From assembly GCA_029931535.1 (NCBI GenBank), contig JAQPZY010001638.1, positions 6,193,501 to 6,257,500 on the forward strand: DNA of 64,000 bases, in the 5' to 3' direction. Every line of letters begins with the position of its first letter. The first letter of the stretch is position 1. This document shows positions 1-11,700 of this stretch, in pieces. Under the pieces are notes generated by a model. That model saw only the letters and a program-made list of their open reading frames with translations, searched no databases and was not told where the DNA came from. The stretch comes from Margaritifera margaritifera. Lineage: Eukaryota; Mollusca; Bivalvia; Unionida; Margaritiferidae. A program made the translations under genes and the position numbers.

Positions 1-98
1 GTCATGTTGGTTTCTATGTCTTTTTTCTTTTTCAGAACAAAAGCAAACTGAGCTGATTGTTTAAAATATTCTTACTGTCATTGTTATTCAAATTTAAA

Positions 99-259
99 AT
101 GTATGTATGTATGTATGTATGTATGTATGTATGTATGTATGTATGTATGTATGTATGTATGTATGTATGTATGTATGTATGTATGTATGTATGTATGTAT
201 GTATGTATGTATGTATGTATGTATGTATGTATGTATGTATGTATGTGTGTATGTATGTA
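99..259. repeat. (ATGT)n microsatellite
   Basis: About 160 bp of almost pure ATGT tetranucleotide, with one TGTG interruption near the right end. The open frames across it encode only a Met-Tyr-Val-Cys repeat and are not genes. Confidence 0.97.
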
Positions 260-1903
260 AAGGGTTTAACCGCACATCAATACAACACTTTTCATGTAGC
301 GCTGATTAAAAGTTAAGTTCTAAAAATGTTAATTAAGAAAGTACAAACTCTCCTTAATTAGCGAAAGTCAAATATGTGCCGTTTTTACACCAGACAGACT
401 TGATTAAATCTCATCCCAAGCATTGACTAGGAATTTACGCCAGCTCAGATTAAAACGAGTGCAAGATTTCAGAAGTTCTTGTCACGAACCCAGTACTCTA
501 GAAAGATGAATGCAATTACCTTAAAGACGTATAACTCATACTGCTCACATAATCTCATTGTGTAGACGGGGTCAGTTACTTTTTTTCATAGTCAGACAAA
601 ATTATTTTAATTGTACAAGACAAATATCGTCTTTTCCTTCTGAATAGAAAACCTGAACATAATTTTCACTCGACCGGATTATAGCGTCTATTAATTAAAT
701 CAAGATTGGATATCTGTATTAGTTTCGGCGTGACCTAGCATCTGAATTTAAACAGCCCGTTTACTCGAGTTTCCTTTTTAATACTCTGAATTATGTCACA
801 AAATAACCTATAATTACTTTCCCCAAATTAGTACTGGCCTTGACTTAAATATGTTTTGGTCTGATTCGAAGAGAAAATTTGCGTGACAAATTAAAGTATG
901 TTTAGCTAAGAAGTCGCCATCTTGGTTTCTACTTGTTAATATTTCTTTCAGATATAATCTATAGCTACATGTTCGACAACATTTCCTTGATATTTTGTAA
1001 ATGATAGCCCGTAAGATCTCCTCCAAGAAAACATATCCTACAAATTTAAATTTATCACAAAAAGAAGTGGTAAGAAACTGGGCTCTTATGTTAACACCAC
1101 AGACTGGCAGTTCCCTGTGCGCTAGCTATACAAATAAAGTGTTATGCCAACTGCTTTGAGACTAATTGCAGATGGTCATAGATTTTAATGTGTTCAATTC
1201 GGAAATAGGTGTCAGCAACATAGATATCAATCTTATGCATAACGGTTCATGTTAATAAACTATATGGTTTTATCTTGCGATTTTCATCTGGATAGTCTAT
1301 AGCATTCCACTCATTGCATCCGATAAATGTAGACGAATCCATATTTATTTTGCGTGTGAAGGTGTATATGCCCGTTTTTATTCACGTGTGTGTGTGTCTG
1401 TGTGTCTGTGTGTGCCCAGAACAGATTGATTAGATATAACCTGGAACAACACATACGATATGCAATCCAGGGAAACTGAACCTTATATGAAGTATTACAG
1501 AAGTGTCTGTTACAAATACAAGTCTGTAAGGAATTGCTCGAACCTGTTGTCAGGCGAGTTAGATAAAATTTATTGGACAAAATTGGGCCGTGCATGCCTA
1601 TTCGAGAAATCATCTTTGTCCCCCCGGGAAGCTTGACTTGCAAATAATCTCTAAATGCTTTCAAGTGGATTACACTTAGGACCGGCTATTGGGATAATTA
1701 TAATGTTGCAGTTGGGGTATCACTCTAATGGAAAAGAAATAGGTCATCATGCAAAATTCTCAGAGATCCAGGACACACTAGACAGTTCATTTAGCTGAAA
1801 AATATGTCAGACGGCTGACTGACATAATTGGTTAAACAATCACATTGAATGTTTTATGGGTAGATTTGGACCCTATTATAAATTATAATGACTTCTGTTA
1901 ATA
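260..1903. other. AT-rich sequence without recognisable gene
   Basis: Short open frames only (the longest is about 117 codons, minus strand, around 1311-1664, reading through a short TG-rich run). I see no domain, splice-flanked exon or transposon signature. A short TG/CTG-rich tract lies near 1386-1415. Confidence 0.6.
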
Positions 1904-2069
1904 ATTATATTATATTATATTATATTATATTATATTATATTATATTATATTATATTATATTATATTATATTATATTATATTATATTATATTATATTATAT
2001 TATATTGTATTATACATACATACATACATACATACATACATACATACATACATACATACATACATACAT

Positions 2070-2100
<31 letters not shown>

Positions 2101-2168
2101 TACATACATACATACATACATACATACATACATACATACATACATACATACATACATACATACATACA

Positions 2169-2200
<32 letters not shown>
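1904..2200. repeat. Compound microsatellite (TATAT)n then (CATA)n
   Basis: A pentanucleotide TATAT tract (about 1904-2012) passes directly into a CATA tetranucleotide tract (about 2013-2200). The second tract is interrupted by pure CA at about 2085-2100. Open frames in both strands are low-complexity artefacts. Confidence 0.97.
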
Positions 2201-2575
2201 AGAAAGAGAAGAAGTTCGAATGTATGAATATAGGTGTCTTACTAATTATGTAGGAATTAGTTTGAAAAGCAAGATATACATCTAGAGCCTGGATACATAC
2301 CATTTGGAAGTTAAGCACAGGCATATTTCAAAAGTCACTTAAGTGTTGAGACAGCTGTATAAAATGAAGGAAGTAACGCAAAAGAAACCAGGAAAGAACT
2401 GGATTTGGAATGTTAGTCATCGATTAGTATCATGTCAATCTTCACAAGACTGGAACTCGGTCTTCCCGCTTTAATTACGGCAGACACTATTTAGTCTGTA
2501 AACGGATAACTGGACAGACCCAGTACGTGAGTCATGTACCTACTCATCAGTAGTCTGATACCCTGCTGTCTTAAC

Positions 2576-2796
2576 TACCGTCTGCACTCGCGTAAAAACT
2601 CAATCCAAATGCAAACAACATAGACCCTGATCTGCCGTCGTTTAATGCGCCGGCAGATAAGGATTTATGTTGTTTGTTCTACTGATTAGTCCTTACAAAC
2701 TGCATAAACCCAGATCTGCCGGCGCATTATGCGACGGCAGATCTGGGTCTATGCAGTTTGCAGTTGGTATAAACTTATACGCGAGCACAGATGGTA
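2576..2796 (-). mobile_element. Palindromic inverted-repeat element, copy A (reverse orientation)
   Basis: A 221-bp non-coding element. It begins TACCGTCTGCACTCGCGTAA and ends with a near-exact inverted copy of that terminus (GCGAGCACAGATGGTA). Inside are two separate 53-bp near-palindromes: 2702-2754, whose arms read GCATAAACCCAGATCTGCC inward, and a second more diverged one at about 2620-2672. The order of the two is reversed relative to copies at 57.3, 61.0 and 63.1 kb, so this copy is inserted in the opposite direction. It has no coding capacity, so it would be non-autonomous (MITE-like). TA at both outer ends could be a target duplication or part of the terminus. The superfamily is not assigned. 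Confidence 0.88.
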
Positions 2797-3134
2797 TGTT
2801 ACGAACGATTCAAGATATCAGGATACCAGACTGCACATTTATACTATGGCGGATGGGCCAATAATAGTCTGGTACAGTCCGAGAGAACGGGATATGGATA
2901 TTCTAGCCACTATTTGTCTTTTTAAATCTAACCTTTTTTCTTTTTTTTTGTTTTGGTTTTGAATTCTAAACAAAAATAACAATTTTATAATCAAACTCCC
3001 GCGCTTTAAAATCATTAAGGAGTTTTGTCATTGGAGCAAAATTTTACAATATTAATCAATTTTGTTCAAAACCAGTAATACCTCAAGTGAAAATCGTGAC
3101 TTCCAAAAAATCTATTGAATAGTAATAGTCGTCC
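2797..3134. other. AT-rich spacer
   Basis: No gene or repeat structure recognised. A T-rich run occupies about 2928-2960. Confidence 0.5.
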
Positions 3135-3263
3135 AACTTAAGGATGTAAATTTGTACAAGATAGTTGCGTAACATTCAACTTAAGGATGTAAATTTGTAC
3201 AAGATAGTTGCGTAACATTCAACTTAAGGATGTAAATTTGTACAAGATAGTTGCGTAACATTC
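3135..3263. repeat. 43-bp tandem repeat, 3 identical copies
   Basis: A 43-bp unit starting AACTTAAGGATGTAAATTTG occurs three times in a row (3135, 3178, 3221) with no differences visible between copies. A partial unit start (AACTT) follows at 3264. The identity implies recent duplication. Confidence 0.95.
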
Positions 3264-3880
3264 AACTTCAGATGATATACTCTCAATTTTGCATATGATT
3301 TTTCCACTAAACCTCCTTGAAATATATTGTAAAGCACATACTTTTTTTCTATGTCTTCAGACTCGATTTCATGAGTTATTTTTCGATCTTTTGTGCATGA
3401 TTTTACTGAATAAACTACTGAAGGCGCTATCTTCAATCAACCAAGTTCAGTGTTTGTCCCATAACCCATTGTGCAAGCAACATATCTTACATATACTTCA
3501 TGCAAAGCAAGATTGGCGATTGATTCTCTGTTTATCATACACATATTTGGCCGAATTAATCTTTCTGAATAATCCCACAAGAGTGTTTACGGTTTCCTGT
3601 TCATATGCAGTGAAAATAAATAATTTGACCAGAAGCCATACACTAGAACAACAACAACATGGTGCCGACCAAGCAAGTAAAATCATGCAATCTGTCTCTG
3701 CGAAGTTTTTGTGTAACAAGGTTAATAATTTTGTTTTTCTGAAGAAATCTATGGCAAGAAATTCTTGCATGTGATTTGGATTTGTGATTTAAATCAAACA
3801 TTGTGTAAGAACTTGCCATTTTACATGTTATTTTGCACTTATCCTGCTGCACACGCAATGGCTGTGCGTGTAGCCTGTTA
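3264..3880. other. Sequence with overlapping open frames, no recognised product
   Basis: A + strand frame of 161 codons (3289-3774) and minus-strand frames overlap here. None shows a domain I recognise. The + frame adjoins the LINE ORF1 remnant downstream but has no visible ORF1 signature, so I do not call it a gene. Confidence 0.4.
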
Positions 3881-3884
3881 CAAC

Positions 3885-4403
3885 GGTGCAGATAGGTCAC
3901 CCGAAAGCACGGATCCTAAGCTTACGAATGTGAATCCAGAAGAGGAAAATACTCCCTTCAATGTCGATCCTACAGTGACAGATTGCGGACAAAGTCACCA
4001 ATTCCTTGACACAATAGTGCCTGCTTTTATTGAAACCATACAACCAGCGATAGAAAAGCTATTGCGGAGGCCTTGGCCCATTTATGTGGACAAGGCCCTG
4101 GACACACATGTGCAATTGTATGTGACTCCATTACACGACAAGATAGCTCAGGAGAGAAAAAAAACAGATCTCTATTTCCAGAAATCTGTAAATTTATTGG
4201 AGCTGAAATGTGACGATATAGAACATTATTCTAGAAAGCACAACATGTGTGTTCATAAGCTTTTAGCAAAAATGTATCCTAACAGTAATAAAACATCAAC
4301 ACCGATGATATTGTTTGTGCAATTTTCAAAACTTGTATATGTCGACTGTTGTTCCGAAGGTCGCACCTATGTGGGAAAATTAAACGGATATAGTTCAATT
4401 TAA
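3885..4403 (+). pseudogene. LINE ORF1-like remnant
   Basis: The open frame runs 3765-4403 (212 codons), but only about residues 45-200 look element-derived. An acidic, helix-prone stretch (residues about 60-145) leads to the motif LELKCDDIEHYSRKHNM near residues 147-163. That motif resembles the end of the coiled coil and start of the RNA-binding region in L1-like ORF1 proteins, which usually read 'E..Q(Y)SR.NN.RI'. A later block, PMILFVQFSK, resembles the 'RPI.V.F' strand of the same domain, but it follows too soon, which implies an internal deletion. ORF1 proteins bind element RNA and chaperone reverse transcription. No ORF2 follows; a 38-bp tandem array begins 90 bp downstream, so this is an isolated remnant. 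The first ATG at 3765 is probably irrelevant. A host coiled-coil gene fragment is the alternative. Confidence 0.55.
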
Positions 4404-4493
4404 AATCTATAAGATGAAGGCCGAGGTTTTTTTTTAAAACTGAAATGACACGCTAGTAAAGTTTTCAGTACCGATGATATGACCATACAGCGT

Positions 4494-4873
4494 CACAAAC
4501 TAGTCAAGATGTTGACCTTACTAACGAAAGCCACAAACTAGTCAAGATGTTGACCTTACTAACGAAAGCCACAAATTAGTCAAGATGTTGACCTTACTAA
4601 TGAAAGCCACAAACTAGTCAAGATGTTGACCTTACTAACGAAAGCCACAAACTAGTCAAGATGTTGACCTTACTAACGAAAGCCACAAACTAGTCAAGAT
4701 GTTGACCTTACTAACGAAAGCCACAAACTAGTCAAGATGTTGACCTTACTAACGAAAGCCACAAACTAGTCAAGATGTTGACCTTACTAACGAAAGCCAC
4801 AAACTAGTCAAGATGTTGACCTTACTAACGAAAGCTACAAACTAGTCAAGATGTTGATCTTACTAACGAAAGC
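4494..4873. repeat. Exact 10 x 38 bp tandem array
   Basis: A 38-bp unit starting CACAAACTAGTCAAGATGTT is repeated ten times without length change (380 bp). Only a few single-base differences are visible (for example aaattag in unit 3, gctac and gatctt in the last units). There are no unique spacers, so it is not CRISPR-like. Confidence 0.97.
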
Positions 4874-5003
4874 CAAGAAAATTTACTCTTTTTGGACTGA
4901 TGATGGAAATGTCTACTATATAGAAGCTGCACAAAGGCAAATGTATCAAGTGAAATCCCTGATCGATATTCCAGACACACCCTAAATCATCCCACCAAAA
5001 AAA

Positions 5004-5036
<33 letters not shown>

Positions 5037-5621
5037 AGTGGCAACAGAAATAGATACCAATCCACATGATGCTGATTCCAATGACTAATCAGACACTGAA
5101 TAGGCACTGATTAAAATGAAATTTGAAACTCAATATTAAAAAAAATAATCTTTCATTGACTTTTTATATGTACGAGTTAATTTTTAGTTAATTGTATTAA
5201 CTTATTTTCAAGTTATTTACATTTGATTCAGTTATACAGTATATTCAATGTTTAAATATTTTAATTTTCCTTTTTTCTTGGTTTTTCTATTTTCTTTTCT
5301 TTTTCTTCGTTTCAAATGGTTTGACTTGGTTTGTAATCGTTATTTTGTTCTTTTTTGTTAGTTTTATTATTGCTGGCATTTTCTTTTTAAAATGTATTGC
5401 GATTACTTAATATATATTATGGATTGGCTTATTGGTGCGATTACATATTCAAATGAATGTTTGTAGTGGGTATAGACAGATGTCTTTTATGGTTTCTATT
5501 TTCTTTATATAGTTTTAGTTCAGTTTAGTAATCAGGTCTGTGTTTGTCTTTCATGCAGGTTTGTATGTTATCAAAAGTCGCCAGTAGCTTTAAAAAACAA
5601 TAACAATATATTTAATTACTT
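4874..5621. other. AT-rich spacer with (CA)n
   Basis: Contains a 27-bp CA run (about 5009-5036) preceded by an A-run, then T-rich sequence. No gene recognised. Confidence 0.6.
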
Positions 5622-5638
5622 AATTCATTAATTAATTA

Positions 5639-5677
<39 letters not shown>

Positions 5678-5697
5678 TATAATAATAATAATAAAAG
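5622..5697. repeat. (TTAA)n / (TAA)n microsatellite
   Basis: A short TTAA tract runs into a TAA trinucleotide tract, interrupted once by TTA. Confidence 0.95.
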
Positions 5698-5777
5698 TTT
5701 ATAGTATTAGCCTTAGAAAATCACTTAGTTAAAAATATATACATATATGATAATTAAATTCTATCAACGGGAATTCT

Positions 5778-5784
<7 letters not shown>

Positions 5785-5872
<88 letters not shown>
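5785..5872. repeat. (TA)n microsatellite
   Basis: About 44 TA dinucleotides, uninterrupted. The Tyr-Ile open frames through it are artefacts. Confidence 0.97.
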
Positions 5873-5873
<1 letters not shown>

Positions 5874-6955
5874 GATTACTAATGTATTCTATACCAAATA
5901 CCTGGTACTTTCAAACGCATCTTCGAGTTCAAGAGAATCGTCCTTTTCTTTTTCAAAATGTCACTGTTCCAGTCGATTTTGAATAGTGATGAAATCGTAG
6001 TATAAAACTGCCATCACTCCTATAATAAAAAATTAAAAAATTAAATGCTAGTTACATAGCAGGAAAAAGTTGATTGGCAAGCTAATATCATAGGCCGGTA
6101 AATAGTAAAATCTGTGTCTCCCGATAGTTAGTCGTGCAGATTATTGTGTAGCAGAAATCATAAGAAGCAGGGAACCAGACTAATGAGCGCGGTGCAGCAT
6201 GGGAAAAAGGTACAGAGATTCAGTGCTTTCACTAAGATAGAAGATGCTTGTTCTCTGCGGTCTTACCAGCACCGGAAGTGTGATGCTGTTGTCAACGAAG
6301 AAAACGTTTAAACGTATTAGCAGTTACTTCCCCTTCAGAGACCCTTGAATGTTCAAATAAGGATAGGAACTGTGCAGTGAGACCATTTTTCTCCAATAAT
6401 TTCACGGATTAACAGAACTGAAGTTCACTTCGAAATAGTTCAGAATGCTCAATTAACGAATGATAAGACACTTTTATATCGATCGCAAAGTTTGCTTAAA
6501 TAATAACTATTTCCACGGGAATCCTTCACTGTCCCCACAGATTACAAACATGATAAACAAAGGGGAGATCTTATGTATCAATCAATCGTATTGGAAAACG
6601 AAAGCTTAAAAAAAGACCCGTATTTAGTCAAAAGAATCACTCCCCAACCAGACGGTATTTTGGCAAATTACACCAAATACGCGAAAAAACTGAATTTCTT
6701 TTTATAATTAAATGTATGCTAATCCGGACATACATACTCATATGAACGCACTTACGCCCCTTCAGAGTTTGTGATTTGTGTCCGTCTGCAGCTTGAGAGC
6801 ATTTTCCTTTTGCACAGGTGATAACAGAAGTTAGTATACCTCTCACCCACGCCGGAAAGCTTTTCAAAGGAGTTTAACTTTGTTTGATAAGTTTTAATTG
6901 TTTCCTGGTATGTTATCTCACACAATTCTAGTAATTATTTCACACAAATTCTAGA

Positions 6956-6958
<3 letters not shown>
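5873..6958. other. Unrecognised single-copy-looking sequence
   Basis: No domain-bearing frame. A minus-strand frame of 76 codons (6637-6867) resembles nothing I know. Confidence 0.5.

Positions 6959-7025
<67 letters not shown>
6959..7025. repeat. (CT)n microsatellite
   Basis: Pure CT dinucleotide tract. Confidence 0.97.
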
Positions 7026-7026
<1 letters not shown>

Positions 7027-7783
7027 ACCTGACTCATGACGTTGGCTTAACACATTAAAATATACACTTACCTTTATTAAGTTCATGAATACACATACAC
7101 CCCTGTAACTTTCTAATGCTTCTGCATCAGGATGATATTGTTGTGCATCGCTAGAATATTGTTGTCAGTAATGTGTAAGATATTGTATTCAGGATTGTGT
7201 AACTATTATATTTTCTCCTCAATATTAGATTTACTAATAAATCCATGCTGACATATCTGAATATTGATAGATTCGAAACAATGTGGATTATCTAGTACTA
7301 ATTAAAACCATTTGGATTATCTAGTACTAATTATATTAGTGAGTGACCGAGATACCCCCGCCACATATTTGTTTTCTCAGTTTCTCAGTGTGTACTATAA
7401 GTTACCATCACGCTAACTACTAATATCTTTCCCCTTAAACTACTGTACTAACACGAAAATTTTAAATGGGTAGTGAATTTTTATTTTATTTTGTAAATTA
7501 ATTTAATTTTCAATAATTACTTTGATAAAATAACTATCTTTCTCGTGTGATAATTAAAAAAAGGTTGAACTTCTTAGGGGCGATAAAAATAAGTGTTGAA
7601 CTTCTTAGGGGCGAATACAATTTTATTCAGATTGAATGAGATTGCTCTTCCACATATATCTTGAATATATATTTTGATCTATTTATTTTTACATTATTAA
7701 GAAAGTATGTATAGTTTGATTTTTTTCCTGTTATAATTTTGGTTTCATTAAGTAGATTCCTTCTCATGAAAACTAAAATTGTC
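7026..7783. other. AT-rich spacer with two short direct duplications
   Basis: A ~31-bp duplication around ggattatctagtactaatta lies at about 7281-7335. A ~33-bp duplication around ttgaacttcttaggggcga lies at about 7564-7614. Both look like recent replication slippage. No gene seen. Confidence 0.7.
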
Positions 7784-8727
7784 GTTACTGTGTAGGTGCA
7801 CAGATCCTAACAGCGTAGTCTGTTACTGTATAAGTGCACAGAGCCTAACAGCATAGACCAGCGGTCCCCAACGCGGTGCCCGCGGGCGCCATGGCGCCCG
7901 CCAAGATTTTTTGTGTGCCCGATGAAGAGGTTATATTGAATAATAAAAATATGTTTAAAAAAATGGTTCAAGTTAATTGGTTGGTGCCCGCCACTCTCTC
8001 ATAAATTTACAAATGTGCCCGTAGGCACAAAAAAGTTTGGGGACCCCTGGCGTAGACTGTTACTGTATAGGTGCACATAACCTAATAGTGCAGACTGTTA
8101 CTGTACAGATCCGAACAGCCTAGTCTGTTACTGTATAGGTGCACAGATCCGAACAGCCTAGTCTGTTGCTGTATAGGTGCACAGGTCCTAACAGCCTAGT
8201 CTGTTACTGTATAGGTGCACAGGTCCTAACAGCCTAGTCTGTTACTGTATAGGTGCACAGGTCCTAACAGCCTAGTCTGCTACTGTATAGGTGCACAGAT
8301 CCTAACAGCCTAGTCTGTTACTGTATAGGTGCACAGATCCTAACAGCCTAGTCTGTTACTGTATAGGTGCACCGATCCTAACAGCCTAGTCTGTTACTGA
8401 ATAGGTGCACAGATCCTAACAGCGTAGTCTGTTACTGCATAGGTGCACAGATCCTAACAGCGTAGTCTGTTACTGCATAGGTGCACAGATCCTAACAGCG
8501 TTGTCTGTTACTGCATAGGTGCACAGATCCTAACAGCGTTGTCTGTTACTGCATAGGTGCACAGATCCTAACAGCGTAGTCTGTTACTGCATAGGTGCAC
8601 AGATCCTAACAGCGTAGTCTGTTACTGCATAGGTGCACAGATCCTAACAGCGTAGTCTGTTACTGCATAGATGCACAAAGTCTAACAGCGTAGTCTGTTA
8701 CTGTATAGATGCACAAAGTCTAACAGC
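7784..8727. repeat. 38-bp minisatellite, about 20 units, interrupted by a hAT-type element
   Basis: The unit reads about GTGCACAGATCCTAACAGCC followed by TAGTCTGTTACTGTATAG (38 bp). Units 5' of about 8400 mostly carry 'cctagtctgttactgtatag'. Units 3' of it carry 'gcgtagtctgttactgcatag'. Subfamilies are therefore clustered, as expected from local amplification. The first units are more diverged and hold the 191-bp insertion at 7859-8049. Confidence 0.96.
7859..8049. mobile_element. hAT-type non-autonomous element with 8-bp target duplication
   Basis: The element begins CAGCGGTCCCCAAC and ends with the inverted terminus GTTTGGGGACCCCTG, typical of hAT termini (CAG...CTG, about 15 bp). It is flanked by GCATAGAC (7851-7858) and GCGTAGAC (8050-8057), an 8-bp target duplication with one mismatch, matching the hAT superfamily rule. 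The 191-bp interior has no coding capacity and contains sub-terminal inverted GC-rich blocks (gcgggcgccatggcgcccgc). It sits inside a 38-bp minisatellite unit, so it postdates the array's founding. Mobilisation would need a transposase from elsewhere. Confidence 0.93.
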
Positions 8728-11700
8728 ATCTTTAGAACGATTCAGACTATGTATAATTCAAGATTTTAGCAAATTATTTTGGTCGCCAATTTCAAGACTG
8801 CATTTAGTTAAAGGAAAACTGGGCCAACAGTATGACGATAACTTGGAGCTCGAAAACGCAACAAAATAATTTCGTGGGAAATTTCGGACTTCAGTGTAAT
8901 CCTTCACTGTTATTTTCTACGTTTGTATTTCATAGGATAAACAAGAGTGCCTTTCTTCTCTAAAGACCGCCTTTTATTTATTTATAAAGACATATATAAA
9001 AGGAAAGTAAAAACCTGTAAGATGGAGGTTAATCTAAAAAACAACTTTAACTCTGGGCTTAATCTAAGGTGTGAAAGGACGTATGGACGGACACACACAC
9101 GGAGGCCAAAGTGATCGCTATGTCGATCTGCTGTCAAGGCGGGCTTGACAAAAATAAACCTAAATTTCCCTGCTGATGGTTTGAGCTTTCAAAAGTAATT
9201 ATATCTTTAATGTTTAATTATTTTTCTCAGTCTTATTGTTCTAGGAGGATTTCCAAGACTTACTATTCAAAACTAAAGTCCACTTTAAAAGCCAAGTTGA
9301 AATCTTCAGTCAGTTAATAAAGAATATCTTTCACATGGGCATTCAGCTACAAACCAATTTACGTGATCAGATATTTAAGTGATCAGATATTTAAATTCCT
9401 AGTAAATGTTATGATTTTCTGACATTAATGTCATGGCAGGAAAATATGGATTTAGGCTTGGGAAAAAAAAATCTGAACAGAGACAATATGAGAGGCTGAT
9501 GGCCTTATAAACAGAATATCGTGCGACTCTTTCGAAATTGAAGCAAATGAGCCAAGGGAGGTACTTTAATGAAAATGTGTGACGTTTGTTCTGGAAATAA
9601 ATGTTTTATGCACGCCCTACTTTTCTGTCTTTGGGCTAGCCTTATTAAGCACAAATGAACCGTTGGGGGAAGTCTAATTATCCACGTTGGGAGAATGAAT
9701 TACAATCCTAATTGATTGAGAAATTAATTGTTGCTATTTCGGAACATACGAAAATTATTTAAATGTCTTGTGGAAAACAATCAGCCATTACATTTGTCCT
9801 TTTGACTGCATAATCTCGAGGCATATGCAAATTTCTAGCCAGTGTTCAGAAATATTTCTTATCCCAATTCACAATTCATAAAAATATGACAACTGTTATA
9901 GCGATCTACTAGATTATAAAGACATTTTATAAATATTTATTTTTTTAGTTAGTCAAAGGTTTAGACATTTTAGCAATGCATATCGTTATGGGGAGTTGTA
10001 TACTTTCTTTCTAAAGTAGTTATAAAAGTTTAAAATGCTTCATTTTAAGAAATTAGTGTATAAATAACTTATTGAAAGTGAAAATATTTAGTTCTGTTAA
10101 TGTCGACTGAAGTTTCGACAGCCTTGTCTACATGATGCTTTCAAAGATGCTTGATATAAAACAGTATCTTATGTCAGGTGTGTGTCTGTGTGTGTGGGGG
10201 GGGGGATTTTTTCCTGATAAGACAACTAAGCTTCTTGACATTGCAAACATATAAACTAAATTCTTTCATTTGCTATTTATATTTTTCAATACCATTGTTG
10301 TTCCTAAAACTTAAAAACAAAATTGTTTAAAATAGTTTTGGTCCGCAGAGTCACAATTGTGTTACGCAAAATCGTAAAATTAATCAATTAATCATAAGCT
10401 TGTTTTACTCTATTTTTTTCGTATTCCCCTTTCGATGTCTTTTAATGAAATTGTAAGTTGTTACATGAATAAAGGAAAAAGAAAATCGTAGACATCAGAC
10501 AGCAAATAACAGAGCTTGTAGCGAGCCTTCTTGCATACATATGTACAACGTTTCAACGAATGAACGCTGCGAACTAGCGTGTTTTTAATTCATCATTTAA
10601 TTTATATCAGCTCCAACTTCATCCTTTCTGGATATTAATCAATTATCAATTAAAACCCTTTGGTAATACTCCTGTATCCATTCAATAGGGAATGCCACTT
10701 CAAGATATACTTAGAGTACCCATTCATATATATAAGCCAATTTTATAATGCTTGCGGCGTTATTACAGCGTCATCTGGAGATATCCTTTACAATGGAACC
10801 ACATGTATTTTGGATTTTCTTCGACATTATGTAATATGATTAAAAGTCTCATCGGAAAGTCTAAGAATAATGACATAAGGCCAGAGGAATGTTATTTACC
10901 AACCTTTTCTAAGGTTAAGAGCGGAAGATTCTTACAACTAAACGCAGAATAATTATGTCTAACAGCTGTCGACTTTCTATCGTGTCAGTATGGATTAGGA
11001 TTTATGTTTTGACAACATTATTCTGTTAAAAAAAAGTTTTCACCGAATCAATACGACGCCTTAAGCTAAATACATATCTTAACATATCTTAACCTGATGT
11101 GAAGCAAAAGATGACTTAACTGAAAGACAATCCCAAACACTCTTCCCCGGTACCCAACCCCTCAGACAGTCACCTAAGGGTCATAATGCTAATCCGTCAA
11201 ACATTTGACGAGTCTTCCTTCTTTGAGTGCATAGCTTGGTCGGAAAATATCTGAAAATGTCATTGAAATTGAACTTTGTGTACATTTGACCTTTGAATCA
11301 CTCGATGGACCCTGGTGCTGGAGCCAATGATGATACCTCTCTCGCAAATGGTTACCACACGAACAATATTGCCATAAATTTGCCTGGAAATTGCACCCAT
11401 CGGTTTAGGAGATGTGATATTGGATAGACGGGCGGTATCACAAAATCGCCGACGCTTTTTAAAATAGTGTGGGAATAATAAGATGTGAAAATGTCGATAG
11501 TATCCCGTCATGCATATCAATTGTTAACATCTGCCGGGAATGCAGATCAAACCGAATATCTGCCTGGAAGGTGGATCAAACCGGATCTCAGTGGAAATGT
11601 AGGAGTCAAAGCTGGAATGTACAAGCCATCATTTTACGTGCCACACAAATCCAGATGGTGTATGGGTAGCTTAAAGCCTGCAAAGATTTGTCAATCATTT

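Noticed and set aside
99..2200. Several 60-120 codon open frames across ATGT, TATAT and CATA tracts
   Set aside because: They translate simple repeats in every frame and strand. No start context or domain supports them.
3289..3774. 161-codon + frame as a host gene
   Set aside because: No recognisable domain, and it is overlapped by minus-strand frames. Lys/Phe/His-rich composition is typical of random AT-rich sequence.
4494..4873. Possible CRISPR array
   Set aside because: Units are contiguous with no unique spacers, and the surrounding DNA is eukaryotic.
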